Positions 14,850-22,489 of a stretch of 40,212 nucleotides of DNA are shown here, one piece after another. How positions within the stretch are numbered: position 1 is the stretch's first letter; every line of letters begins with the position of its first letter. Both the position numbers and the translations under genes were made by a program. The stretch spans positions 1 to 40,212 of the forward strand of contig CAAFUK010000103.1 of assembly GCA_900766165.1 (NCBI GenBank), in the 5' to 3' direction. The notes beneath the pieces are model-generated. The model saw only the letters and a list, made by a program, of their open reading frames with translations, searched no databases and was not told where the DNA came from. The DNA is from an uncultured Collinsella sp. (GTDB lineage: Bacteria; Actinomycetota; Coriobacteriia; Coriobacteriales; Coriobacteriaceae).

Positions 14850-16273
14850 GGACCGGGGCGCGAGGTCGCGGGGGCATGCCGCTCTCCTTCGTCATCGCGC
14901 GCTACTTCGCCTACGCGTTCGCGGCGGTCGCCACGGCGTGGCTCGCCGCGTTCATGGCGCTCTCCGCGGCGATCAACGCGGGCTTCGTCTACGAGGCAAG
15001 CTGGGGGCCGGCCAATGCGCGCGAGGTCGCGGAGGGCCTGGCACGCGACGGCGTCTGCGGGCAGCAGGACGTGCCGACGGCGTACCGCTACCTCATCCTG
15101 AACAAGGACGGATACGTGCTGATGACAGACCTCGAGGGCACACGGCTCGAGGGCGCGACGGAAATGGCCCGTGCGGCACTCGCCGCGGATCCGGGCACAG
15201 TGGAGATCGAGGGCGGGGGCGCAGGCCTCACCTACGCCGCGTTCCCGCTCAAGGGCGGCGGGGCCTGCGCACTCGTCAGCGAGTACCTGCCGCAGTGGGT
15301 CTCGCGCGACCTCGCCGGCCTGCTTCCCAACCCGCAGAGCCTCATGCTCGTCGGCGCCGCGGCGGGAAGCGCGCTCGCGCTCGCGCTCGTGGCGCGCCGC
15401 GCGAGCCGCGTGATCTCGCGCAAGATGGCGCCGCTCGCGGAGGCGGCGGGGCGCGTCGGCGCGGGGGATCTCGACTTCGCGGTCGGCAGCACCAACGTGC
15501 GCGAGGTGAACGACGTCCTCGCCGCGATGGACGCCATGCGGACCTCCCTCGCCGAGTCGCTCGAGGCCCGCTGGGCCGCGGAGCGGGGGCAGCGCGAGCA
15601 GGTGGCGTCGCTCGCCCACGACCTCAAGACGCCGCTCACCGTGCTGCGCGCCAACGCCGACTTCGTGGCGGAGGAGCTGGAAGACGAGAAAGACGCCGAC
15701 CTCGCGGCCGCCGCGCGCGACATAGCCGGCGGTGTCGAAAGGCTCGACGGCTACGTGCGCCTGCTCATCGAGGCCTCGCGCGGGTCCGGCGGGGCGGGGA
15801 GGGCCCCCATGCGGCCGGCCGAGCTCTGCGAGCAGGTCCTCGCCGAGGCCGCCCAGATCGCCCGGGCGCGAGGCGTGACGCTCGACGCGGCCACGGGCCC
15901 TGCTGTCGCGGGCGCGCCCGAGGCCCCGCTCGACCGAACCGCCCTGGCGCGAGCCGCCGCGAACCTCGTGGCCAACGCCGCCGAGCACGCGCGCTCGCGC
16001 GTGGCGGTCTCCTGCGACGTCGCGGGCGGGCACCTCGTCATCGAGGTCGCTGACGACGGACCGGGCTTCTCTCCCGCCGCCCTCGAACGCGGCTGCGAGC
16101 GCCTCTTCACAGACGACTCATCCCGCTCCTCGCGCGACGGAGGCCGCCACTACGGGCTCGGCCTCCACGTCGCCTCCGAGGCCGCGAGCGCCCACGGGGG
16201 CTCCGTCTCGCTCGCCAACAGCCCCTCGGGCGGCGCGGTGGCCACCATCGCGGTCCCCCTGTGCGGGGCCTGA
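14837..16273 (+). CDS. Sensor histidine kinase of the lantibiotic-type operon
   Basis: A 478-residue membrane sensor kinase. Transmembrane 1 (YFAYAFAAVATAWLAAFMAL) and transmembrane 2 (SLMLVGAAAGSALALALVA) frame an outside domain of about 150 residues. After a HAMP-like linker comes the H-box SLAHDLKTPLTVLRANADF, then N-box NLVANAAEHA, G1 ADDGPGFS and G2 HYGLGLHVAS. It phosphorylates the overlapping response regulator, which should control the ABC genes. The outside domain is large, unlike the short loops of bacitracin-type intramembrane kinases, so it may sense a ligand directly (inference). The stop codon lies in the hairpin at 16261-16290. Confidence 0.9.
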   Translation: MAALRTGARGRGGMPLSFVIARYFAYAFAAVATAWLAAFMALSAAINAGFVYEASWGPANAREVAEGLARDGVCGQQDVPTAYRYLILNKDGYVLMTDLEGTRLEGATEMARAALAADPGTVEIEGGGAGLTYAAFPLKGGGACALVSEYLPQWVSRDLAGLLPNPQSLMLVGAAAGSALALALVARRASRVISRKMAPLAEAAGRVGAGDLDFAVGSTNVREVNDVLAAMDAMRTSLAESLEARWAAERGQREQVASLAHDLKTPLTVLRANADFVAEELEDEKDADLAAAARDIAGGVERLDGYVRLLIEASRGSGGAGRAPMRPAELCEQVLAEAAQIARARGVTLDAATGPAVAGAPEAPLDRTALARAAANLVANAAEHARSRVAVSCDVAGGHLVIEVADDGPGFSPAALERGCERLFTDDSSRSSRDGGRHYGLGLHVASEAASAHGGSVSLANSPSGGAVATIAVPLCGA

Positions 16274-16290
16274 CGAATCAGGCCCCGCAC
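16261..16290. terminator. Bidirectional hairpin holding two stop codons
   Basis: GTGCGGGGCCTGA (16261-16273), loop CGAA, TCAGGCCCCGCAC (16278-16290): a perfect 13-bp stem. The kinase stop TGA is the end of the left arm, and the stop of the convergent antitoxin-type gene is the start of the right arm. There is no T-run, so it is a hairpin barrier rather than a textbook terminator. Confidence 0.65.
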
Positions 16291-16481
16291 ACTGGCATAC
16301 CTCGCAACCAAACGCTTCCCGGATAATTCATGAGGCCGTACTCGTATTCGAGCCTGCCTATCTCTGCGGCAAGCGCCTCCGTCATGTAGAAGGTTTTCGT
16401 GCGGCCCGTCGACTTCGCCAGGCGGTCGTACCTGTTCGCGAGGTCCTCGGGGGTTCTCAGGGCTGCGGTGGCGGTTGCCAT
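16278..16481 (-). CDS. Ribbon-helix-helix antitoxin-like protein, C-terminus truncated
   Basis: A 67-residue protein. LRTPEDLANRYDRLAKSTGR, TKTFYMTEALAAEIGRLEYE and YGLM match the ribbon-helix-helix antitoxins of the RelB/DUF6290 type (pattern RL.. L A.RYD.LAK.TGR.KTFYM.EAL....), dimeric repressors that neutralise RelE-type toxins. After YGLM the family continues with a toxin-binding tail; here a short unrelated tail (NYPGSVWLRGMPVCGA) ends in the kinase terminator hairpin. No toxin gene follows. GGGAGG precedes the ATG and a perfect palindrome at 16502-16517 looks like its own operator. It probably still binds DNA but cannot neutralise a toxin (inference). Confidence 0.7.
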   Translation of the reverse strand: MATATAALRTPEDLANRYDRLAKSTGRTKTFYMTEALAAEIGRLEYEYGLMNYPGSVWLRGMPVCGA

Positions 16482-16501
16482 GATGCACCTCCCGGTTAGA
16501 T

Positions 16502-16517
16502 GTAATACGTGTATTAC
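16502..16517. promoter_or_regulatory. Operator-like palindrome of the antitoxin gene
   Basis: GTAATAC GT GTATTAC is a perfect 7-bp dyad with a 2-base centre, 21 bases upstream of the antitoxin ATG. It contains a TAATAC -10-like box on the minus strand, as expected of an autoregulated ribbon-helix-helix promoter. Confidence 0.55.
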
Positions 16518-16989
16518 TTTCTATCACATCACCCGAACCCCGCACCGGCGTACGGTCGTATCTGCTTTTTTACCTTACATTTTGTCAACCGGCCCATGCT
16601 CGGCTTGTTCAGCCGGATTAAATCAACTGTTAAATCAATCCAGGCCTGTAGGGGGCGGTGGAAATCTTTCGAGGACTGGGGGCGCCGTCCCTGGGTCGGC
16701 TCCTCGATGGCCGCGGCTGAATTCCCCTGCCATCGGCTGCGTGGGTTCCGGCACGGGGTTCTGGCGCTGCTCGAACTGGGCGCAAGACTCGACTGTTGGT
16801 CGTACCGGACGGCATACGTTTTGAGACCGGCAAGCTGTTGCCGGCTCGAGGACAGCGGCCCGGTGCACCGGGCCGATCGATAGAGGACTCAGGTTCACAG
16901 CGCAGTTTCTTGGGGCTCGCATATATAGGAAGACTTGATCGGCAATCGATTTTAATGAAGTCGACAGCGCATGTCAGAGCTTTCAACAA
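16518..16989. other. No supportable gene; degenerate sequence
   Basis: Open frames occur on both strands but none shows a known family, ribosome site or consistent codon use. The only structure seen is the perfect 18-bp palindrome GGCCCGGTGCACCGGGCC at 16857-16874. Confidence 0.5.
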
Positions 16990-17040
16990 ATCGCAGGTAA
17001 ATCCGTGTACCAATTTTTGGTACACGGATTTACCTGCGAT
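16990..17040. repeat. Perfect 24-bp inverted repeat with 3-base loop
   Basis: The left arm 16990-17013 (starts ATCGCAGGTAAATCCGTG, ends TACCAA) and right arm 17017-17040 pair without mismatch around the loop TTT. There is no T-run after it. Length and perfection exceed a normal terminator, so it may be a cruciform, a small miniature element end, or a double-stranded RNA-forming site. Confidence 0.8.
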
Positions 17041-17173
17041 GTTCATGCTTGGTCAAAAGCCTATCAAGCGATATATCCATTATTTTAATGCGCGCGCCTG
17101 AGCTTTTGACTGAAGTGGCAGTCCGACCGCCGGCAGGCGGCCACGCTATATCCAAAGGCCACGCCTACTCCCC

Positions 17174-17356
17174 GTGCCCGGCTACGTCGACGACCCAGTG
17201 CTGCCCGTCGAGTTCCTGCCGCAGAGCTACATCAGGGACGTCTTATTGTGGGGGACGACCACATGGAATCCCGGGAGATCAAGCTGTACGGCTGATCCAT
17301 CCGTCAACAACATGTCAAAGCCCCAAAACCCAACAAGATCGCGAACGAGGGGATGA
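17174..17356 (+). other. Short unrecognised open frame before a terminator
   Basis: The frame reads GYVDDPVLPVEFLPQSYIRD then VLLWG and continues less plausibly to a stop at 17354-17356, exactly at the foot of a strong terminator. The first 30 residues look protein-like, but I do not recognise a family and there is no ribosome site. A frameshift near 17255 would give DDHMESREIKLYG instead. It is probably the 3' remnant of a lost gene. Confidence 0.25.
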
Positions 17357-17395
17357 ATTGACCGCCCGGGTATTTGCGCCCGGGCGGTCAATTTT
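17356..17395 (+). terminator. Strong rho-independent terminator
   Basis: AATTGACCGCCCGGG, an eight-base loop, CCCGGGCGGTCAATT (15 bp, perfect), then TT. It is nearly symmetric, so it may work in both directions. It marks the end of a transcript whose gene is now degenerate. Confidence 0.75.
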
Positions 17396-18038
17396 ATCAA
17401 CCATGGGTGCGATTCTGTGAGGCCATTTTTCTGGCATCCGCCGTTTGCTCCGGTCTCAACGCACCCATCGACCGTTCAGTAATCTTTGCGAACGCGACCA
17501 CGTGCGCATTTGTCGAACAATCAAATGTCCGACAATGTCTGACGGAGCTGTCTGATATTCACGCACGAACAGGCGAGCTTCGCGAGCGATTGTAGGCAAC
17601 TAGTAGCCCCAGCTGCGTCTTTGGCGCAGGTTCGACGTCTGACATCTTGAATGTCTAACGTTGAACGAAGCTGGTTGATAACAAGCAGGTGGAATAAGCA
17701 TGGAGCCCGACACCTCTCACGCAATCGGCGCGCGGCAAGGGTCTGGCCCATCTCATATGGTGCCAACGCTAACGGTGAACCTGAGCGCCCGGGCACATTC
17801 TTTGTTGGTTGAAACCGGCATAGCAACTAGCGGAAGGCATCATCGAAGGAGTGTGCTGGAAAGCACCCGTCTCCTTAACTGTTAGAAATGCAAGTTAATA
17901 ATCTATGTGGTCAATATAATGCCGTTGAACCCGCATATCGATACCGCTCAGCCATTCGCCTCGCCCCCGTCGCATGTACCTTCATCCGGTCTGTTACTAT
18001 TAATCTAACAATTCTTTGAGGAACGTAGGTGCTTCTGA
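17396..18038. other. Intergenic stretch without a supportable gene
   Basis: It has lower GC than its surroundings. Small open frames on both strands lack ribosome sites and family features. The last 60 bases (TGTTACTATTAATCTAAC) are AT-rich and probably hold the promoter of the ABC fusion gene; I could not fix the boxes. Confidence 0.4.
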
Positions 18039-19853
18039 ATGTACTGTCGACTTCTTCTCAAACTAATCCTAAGAGACAGGGCCGTATGGATTTGTACGCT
18101 CGTTCTCGCTGCAGCCTTTTCCGTCCCCATTGCGTTCAATTCACCCATCTACGGCCCCTTCTTTATGAAGCAGGGCATGCAGGGCTTTGTCGACGCATTC
18201 AATACGCGCGCGCCCCAGGCCGGCGGCACAGACCTATCGCCAGAGCAGCAAGATGACGCTGAGCTTGCAAGATACGCGAACGCCGCCCTCGCCGCTCAAA
18301 CCGACGCCGCCTTTCTCGACTCTGCCGAGAGCTACTACGCGCTCATGGACGAGGGCTTCCAATCCGGGTCCATCGTGGGGGACCAGGAGACCAATGACGC
18401 AGGGCTCGCATATTGCCGCGCTCTGAGCAGCTCCGGCATCGCGGATATCCCGGCCTCCGCAAACGACCTGCCGTTCCTCTCCTTCCTGCCCTACGCCATT
18501 GCCCAGGCGCCGTCCTTCCTTCCCTTCATCCCCTTCCTTCTCTCGTCGATACTCCTGCTCGGCGCCACAAGGCCCGGGACCCTGGCGGCGAAGGCGCCCG
18601 CGCCCAAATTCCGGCGCCTCATCCAGATCGTGTTTTCGATAATCGGCGCGGGGACCGCGATGCTCCTCGCCGGCCTCGCACCCGGGAGCATTTGCGCCTT
18701 GGCCCTAAACGGATTCGGGCAAATCGGGTACCCGATCGCCTTCTTCCATGACGGCGCGCTTGCCACCACGACCGCGGGAGACGTCTTCACGACCCTGCTT
18801 CTCGCGCTGCTCGCGGGCGGAACCTTGATATCCGTTTGCTCCGCCGTCCTATCGACCGCAACGAGGCGCGTCCTCGCGGGCCCCCTTGCCTCCGCGCTGC
18901 TTGTCGCGGCCCCGGCATTCCCGTTACTGTCCGATTCGGCGCTGGAGCATAATGCCGTGCTCGGGCTCCTGCCGCTGGCCGTGTTCTCGCCTATCGAGGC
19001 AACGGGTTACGTGGGATGCTTCCCGACGGAATTCATTGGCTCCGGTTCAGGCAGAGCATCGATGCTTGCCGTGGCCCTGGCATACGTCGCGGTCCTTCTT
19101 GCGGTCGGCGCCGTTGCGGCACGTTCGCCCAAACAGGCTGGACCCGCTAAAAAGCACCATGGGCTCGAGCTCCTGGACGCGAGCGTGGGATACGGGAGCA
19201 CGACGATACTTTCAATCGGGTCGCTTTTCCTGAGCCCGGGAACGGCGGCTGGGCTCGTCGCTCCCAACGGCTCGGGGAAAACCACCCTTCTTGAAGCGCT
19301 GTCGGGCCAATTTCCCACCCGCATCCGCTCGGGAAGCCTGGCGGCAGACGGAATCTGCCAACGCCGATCAGCCGAATTTGCAGAACTCGTCTACCTGAGC
19401 TCTTCGGGCAGCGCGGATCTCTATCCCACGCTATCGGCCATCGAGCACCTTGCTTTCGTTAGGGAGGCGTGGAAATCAGCCGCCGACATCGACTCGCTCT
19501 GCAGCTCCCTCGGAATCTCCCCATATCTCGACAAGCCGACCCGTAAACTCTCGACAGGAATGAAGCAGCAGGTAAAGCTTGCCATGGCGATAGCGACCGG
19601 TTGCCCGTACCTCATCCTCGATGAACCGCTGAACGGCCTCGATCCGGGTAAGCGGAAAACCTCCTGCGACGCGATGCGCAGCGAGGTGGCGCGGGGACGC
19701 AGCGTGCTCATCTCAAGCCATCTGCTCGACGACCTGGCAGACCTCACCAACTCGTTCTACTTCATCGAGGCCGGCACGCTCGTGGAAAAGATCAAGTCGT
19801 CCTCGCAGACGCTCAAGCAGGAATACCTCGATACATACGAGGGAGGTGAATGA
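18039..19853 (+). CDS. Single-chain ABC protein: ABC-2-like membrane part fused to C-terminal ATPase
   Basis: A 604-residue fusion. The N-terminal half (to about 370) has a first membrane helix (WICTLVLAAAFSVPIAF), an outside stretch of about 110 residues and then six more hydrophobic segments. The C-terminal half is an ABC ATPase: Walker A APNGSGKTT, signature KLSTGMKQQVKLAMA, Walker B YLILDEPLNGLDP, H-loop LISSHLLDDLADL. ABC-2 exporters normally use separate permease and ATPase genes, so a permease-first fusion of this length is unusual; two copies would form a full transporter. GTAGGTG precedes the ATG. The next gene starts two bases after its stop. The substrate is unknown. Confidence 0.85.
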   Translation: MYCRLLLKLILRDRAVWICTLVLAAAFSVPIAFNSPIYGPFFMKQGMQGFVDAFNTRAPQAGGTDLSPEQQDDAELARYANAALAAQTDAAFLDSAESYYALMDEGFQSGSIVGDQETNDAGLAYCRALSSSGIADIPASANDLPFLSFLPYAIAQAPSFLPFIPFLLSSILLLGATRPGTLAAKAPAPKFRRLIQIVFSIIGAGTAMLLAGLAPGSICALALNGFGQIGYPIAFFHDGALATTTAGDVFTTLLLALLAGGTLISVCSAVLSTATRRVLAGPLASALLVAAPAFPLLSDSALEHNAVLGLLPLAVFSPIEATGYVGCFPTEFIGSGSGRASMLAVALAYVAVLLAVGAVAARSPKQAGPAKKHHGLELLDASVGYGSTTILSIGSLFLSPGTAAGLVAPNGSGKTTLLEALSGQFPTRIRSGSLAADGICQRRSAEFAELVYLSSSGSADLYPTLSAIEHLAFVREAWKSAADIDSLCSSLGISPYLDKPTRKLSTGMKQQVKLAMAIATGCPYLILDEPLNGLDPGKRKTSCDAMRSEVARGRSVLISSHLLDDLADLTNSFYFIEAGTLVEKIKSSSQTLKQEYLDTYEGGE

Positions 19854-19854
19854 C

Positions 19855-20283
19855 ATGATAGGCAAGAGCTATGCAAAGATAGCGATTGTTGGCTTTGTAC
19901 TTTGTCTTGCAATGGTGCTATGTGCATCATTTGCGAGGTATAGGTCCGAGCAGTCGTTCATCGATGGCGCTGAAAATGGGTTTGGCATAGACGGGATGTA
20001 TGTCAACGATGGCGCGACCAGGCCGTCTATGGCGATTCTTGCAGGCGAAGACATGGAATGGCAAATCTGTAATGACGATGGCTCTTGTCTGAGTGGTCGT
20101 TTGGCCGCAACGAGCGATCCGAATTCGTTTGATCTTCTCGACAATGATGGATCGGATTGCGGTTCAGTTCACCTGTCGTATGCATCACGAGACGGGATGG
20201 ACGGCATTCTCTACGTCTCCCACGAGACTGGCGATTTCAAGATGCGCAGGACTAACCGAGTGCCGGCTTTTATCGAGGAGTGA
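19855..20283 (+). CDS. Small exported or membrane-anchored protein of unknown function
   Basis: A 142-residue protein. The N-terminal hydrophobic segment AKIAIVGFVLCLAMVLCASF (residues 6-25) is a signal or anchor; the rest is acidic and Asp/Gly/Ser-rich with beta-type strands (MAILAGEDMEWQICNDDGSC, GSVHLSYASRDGMDGILYVS). I do not recognise a family. I chose the ATG at 19855 with GGGAGG eight bases upstream; a GTG three codons earlier overlaps that site. It follows the ABC fusion gene by one base, so it is probably the cargo, a sensor or an accessory outside protein of that transporter. It is less GC-rich than the ABC gene. Confidence 0.65.
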   Translation: MIGKSYAKIAIVGFVLCLAMVLCASFARYRSEQSFIDGAENGFGIDGMYVNDGATRPSMAILAGEDMEWQICNDDGSCLSGRLAATSDPNSFDLLDNDGSDCGSVHLSYASRDGMDGILYVSHETGDFKMRRTNRVPAFIEE

Positions 20284-20291
20284 GAATTCCT

Positions 20292-20314
20292 GGCGGCCTG
20301 CCGATCAGGCCGCC
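20292..20314. terminator. Hairpin after the ABC fusion operon
   Basis: GGCGGCCTG CCGAT CAGGCCGCC is a perfect 9-bp stem nine bases after the stop of the exported protein gene. No T-run follows; it probably works together with the next hairpin. Confidence 0.5.
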
Positions 20315-20326
20315 GGGCTATCGAGC

Positions 20327-20362
20327 CCCGCATTCATCCGTACACACACGGATGAATGCGGG
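20327..20362. repeat. Perfect 14-bp hairpin
   Basis: CCCGCATTCATCCG, eight-base loop TACACACA, CGGATGAATGCGGG. It is the second of two consecutive stems 12 bases apart; no T tail on either strand. Confidence 0.65.
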
Positions 20363-20391
20363 AAGTGTCCGTATAAAGTTGATAATCAAGG

Positions 20392-20721
20392 AAACAAAGC
20401 CGTTCTGCCTGGGACGGCTTTGGCCTGGACTTTAACTACAACATCGCAATCGACACTTATCAGATCGCGCAACGCGCATGGCCAAATCTCGGACGCTGGT
20501 GCATGGAGGACCTTCGAGATTTACTGGACATCCAAAACGACGACGCACACCGCGTGCTCGCCGACAGCGAAGACGAGATGGCTGTCTACAATGCGATCAG
20601 AAACGGCGTGAAGTCCGGAGAGCTTTCTGTGGAACCGCCGCGCCGTCGCGCGAGCCGACCGGGCAACCCGGGCAATCTGGTCCCGGCTCTCCCGGTCGTA
20701 TTCCTACGATATCGCCCCTAG
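20392..20721 (+). pseudogene. Remnant: 3' part of a DEDDh exonuclease (DnaQ-like)
   Basis: The frame reads LDFNYNIAIDTYQIAQRAWP, NLGRWCMEDLRDLLDI and DDAHRVLADSEDEMAVYNAI. This is the C-terminal half of the DnaQ/epsilon 3'-5' exonuclease fold: D-T-x-x-x-A-x-R, a leucine-rich helix, then H-R-x-L-x-D (catalytic His and last Asp). The N-terminal half with the DxE motif is absent. The tail after residue 80 (PRRRASRPGNPGNLVPALPV) is not family-like. No start codon or ribosome site fits. It is a truncated gene, perhaps from a phage or helicase-exonuclease protein. Confidence 0.6.
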
Positions 20722-20733
20722 ATCACCAATGTG

Positions 20734-20973
20734 TCAGATAAAGAATGAGGCAATGGCTATGATCACGCCTACGGCAGATGCAACGACTGCGCCTTTTTTC
20801 CTCTCCTTTAGTCCGACGAATAGGGTTGCCGTAAAGTAAAGGGCGGAAATGCAGGCTATGGCAAGCGAAACGAGTTCCTTGGGCGGTTTCAGCAAAAGGT
20901 CGCTAGCAAAGAGTAATGCAAGCAGGGCAAAGCCGATTGTGGTCAAGTATCTCGATTGATTTTGCGACTGCAT
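20734..20973 (-). CDS. Small membrane protein (79 aa), possible immunity partner
   Basis: A 79-residue protein with three hydrophobic segments (YLTTIGFALLALLFASDLLL, LVSLAIACISALYFTATLFV, AVVASAVGVIIAIASFF) and a short basic loop ERKKG. AAAGGCAG lies five bases before the ATG. It starts 12 bases after the stop of the secreted-protein gene upstream on the same strand, so the two are probably one transcript. Small multi-helix membrane proteins right after a secreted peptide gene are often immunity proteins; here that is inference from layout, as no family is recognised. Confidence 0.6.
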   Translation of the reverse strand: MQSQNQSRYLTTIGFALLALLFASDLLLKPPKELVSLAIACISALYFTATLFVGLKERKKGAVVASAVGVIIAIASFFI

Positions 20974-20985
20974 GGCAACTGCCTT

Positions 20986-21391
20986 TCAGAACATGCAAGT
21001 GAAAAGTCGGTACGATGTCATTGCGGTTGCAAAAAAGCCGCCGCTAGGACCGGTTGTCACGAGACCGGCGATAACTTCAGCGGTGCCAGCAAGGTAGGGA
21101 TCGCGCAGGCAAGCCTCCTCCTTCGCGTTCAGCTTGACCTTGTGAGGGACGGGGCGGTTATTTGCAGATCCGTGAGAATCGCACCACGCCTTGGAATATG
21201 AATCCGCGCAGCGCCCGCGCTCAAAAAAGGGATATATAGTAATTTTCGTCGTAATTGACTCCGACGTAGATATCGCTGCTCTCGGCGGGAGATCCCTCGT
21301 CGGCATGGGCTGCCGCAACGGGTACAAATGGTGTCATGACAAGGGAGGGGCAAAGAGTTGCTGAGACGATGGAGGGTAGGCATTTCTTCAT
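20986..21391 (-). pseudogene. Secreted protein with signal peptide, frameshifted
   Basis: The ATG at 21391 opens MKKCLPSIVSATLCPSLVM then TPFVPVAAAHADEGS, a classical Sec signal peptide with an AxA-type cleavage site (AAAHA|DE), continuing to ENYYISLF and a stop at 21221-21223. The neighbouring frame continues convincingly with FFERGRCADSYSKAWCDSHG, then VKLNAKEEACLRDPYLAGTA and EVIAGLVTTGPSGG to a stop at 20986. Loss of one base near the TATATAT/TTTTTT stretch (about 21222-21236) would join them into a secreted protein of about 134 residues with five or six Cys. The second half faintly recalls small toxin-like domains with LN..E. I do not recognise a family. Confidence 0.5.
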
Positions 21392-21504
21392 GGCTGGCTC
21401 CTTAATCTGGCCTTTGATAGTTACTCGATGTCGCCTCCTTCCGCTTTATATCCGTTGTATTTAGCGTATTTCTTTAATAAGGCAAGAGGTTCTTCCAGTC
21501 AAAG

Positions 21505-21822
21505 GTGAAACCCGTCACAAAGACAACCGATAACGTTGGCGGTAACTGGGGCGGTGCCCCCTCAGCGACGACCGACAAGGTTTTTCTGCTCTCTGCAACC
21601 GAAGTATACGGGGATATGCAATCCGACGGCATCCAGTACGAGTGCTACAAATCCAAGGGCGTGACGGGGTCGAACTATTCCGGTGCATCAGGCTATAGCC
21701 ACTGGACTCGCTCCGTGAGACCGCGCAGCTCCACGTCCTTTCGCTATGTTCAAAGCGGCGGTATTTGCTACAGCTACAGCGCGACGGACTCGTTTTATGT
21801 TCTCCCCGCTTTCTGCTTCTGA
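21505..21822 (+). pseudogene. Remnant: C-terminal end of a DUF6273-type surface protein
   Basis: About 105 residues: VKPVTKTTDNVGGNWGG, TDKVFLLSATEVYGDM, IQYECYKSKGVTGSNYSGAS, HWTRSVRPRSSTSFRYVQSG and a final VLPAFCF. This is the typical end of DUF6273 domains, which occur in large surface or tail-fibre-like proteins (K.FLLS..E.., W.RS, ..PAF.F). The N-terminal part is missing and no proper start exists (a GTG at 21505 lacks a ribosome site). The original terminator is kept at 21837-21866. Confidence 0.7.
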
Positions 21823-21836
21823 TCTCTTTTAGCGCA

Positions 21837-21866
21837 AAGCCCTCGCAATCCTGCGAGGGCTTTTCT
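21837..21866 (+). terminator. Rho-independent terminator
   Basis: AAGCCCTCGCA ATCC TGCGAGGGCTT then TTCTTTT: a perfect 11-bp stem with T tail, 15 bases after the DUF6273 remnant stop. Confidence 0.9.
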
Positions 21867-22293
21867 TTTGGCGATTACTCGAACAATTCGAGGTTCATAG
21901 CACAGGTAATCGGGTTGAGGAGAAATGGGGGCATACAGCGGCTCTCAGAGCGCCTGCCGCACTCCCCCGCCATTGCCTCTGCGGCGTCCTCGTATAGAGC
22001 CCATCCTGCTTGGCGTTTCGTTGCAACAGTCCACTTGTCCACAGATCAAGTGAACTGCTGGAATAAATACAGCGACACACTAGTTCGTTACAGTCGCCAT
22101 ATCTGCGTAAATCGCCGCGATAAATACAGCCTGTACTCGTCTGTATACCAGCTACGCGTATGTAGATTCATGTCGCGTTAATAAATCGGCTTAAGCGCGT
22201 GCAAAACGCGCAAGTAACCGCAAAAAGCGATTATCGCGCAGGTAGATTTTTGGCACCCTGTTGATTAATCAAATTTAAGCAATTACTTAAAAC
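21867..22293. other. Intergenic stretch without a supportable gene
   Basis: No coding frame with family features. ATAAATACAGC occurs twice (22063-22073 and 22120-22130), with similar short words (GTTACAGTCGC, CTGTACTCG) between and after, and the stretch becomes AT-rich towards 22290. It forms the border between the accessory region and the core gene block. Confidence 0.4.
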
Positions 22294-22323
22294 AAAAAAG
22301 GTCGGGCACTAGGTGCCTGCCCT
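22294..22323 (-). terminator. Terminator after tRNA-Pro
   Basis: On the minus strand, GGGCAGGCAC CTA GTGCCCGACC forms a hairpin (core GGCAC/GTGCC) followed by TTTTTTG. It lies ten bases downstream of the tRNA 3' end. Confidence 0.8.
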
Positions 22324-22332
22324 GCAAACTTC

Positions 22333-22409
<77 letters not shown>

Positions 22410-22489
22410 AAGCTTTTGTCTGTTGCTCTGCTCTCGCTCGCAACAGGGAGTATATTAACCCGAAACTTTAGACTTGTGCAAGAACTTTT

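Noticed and set aside
16399..17101. Several plus-strand frames of 100-140 codons upstream and around the 24-bp inverted repeat
   Set aside because: They overlap the antitoxin promoter or contain the palindromes, have no ribosome sites and show no family resemblance.
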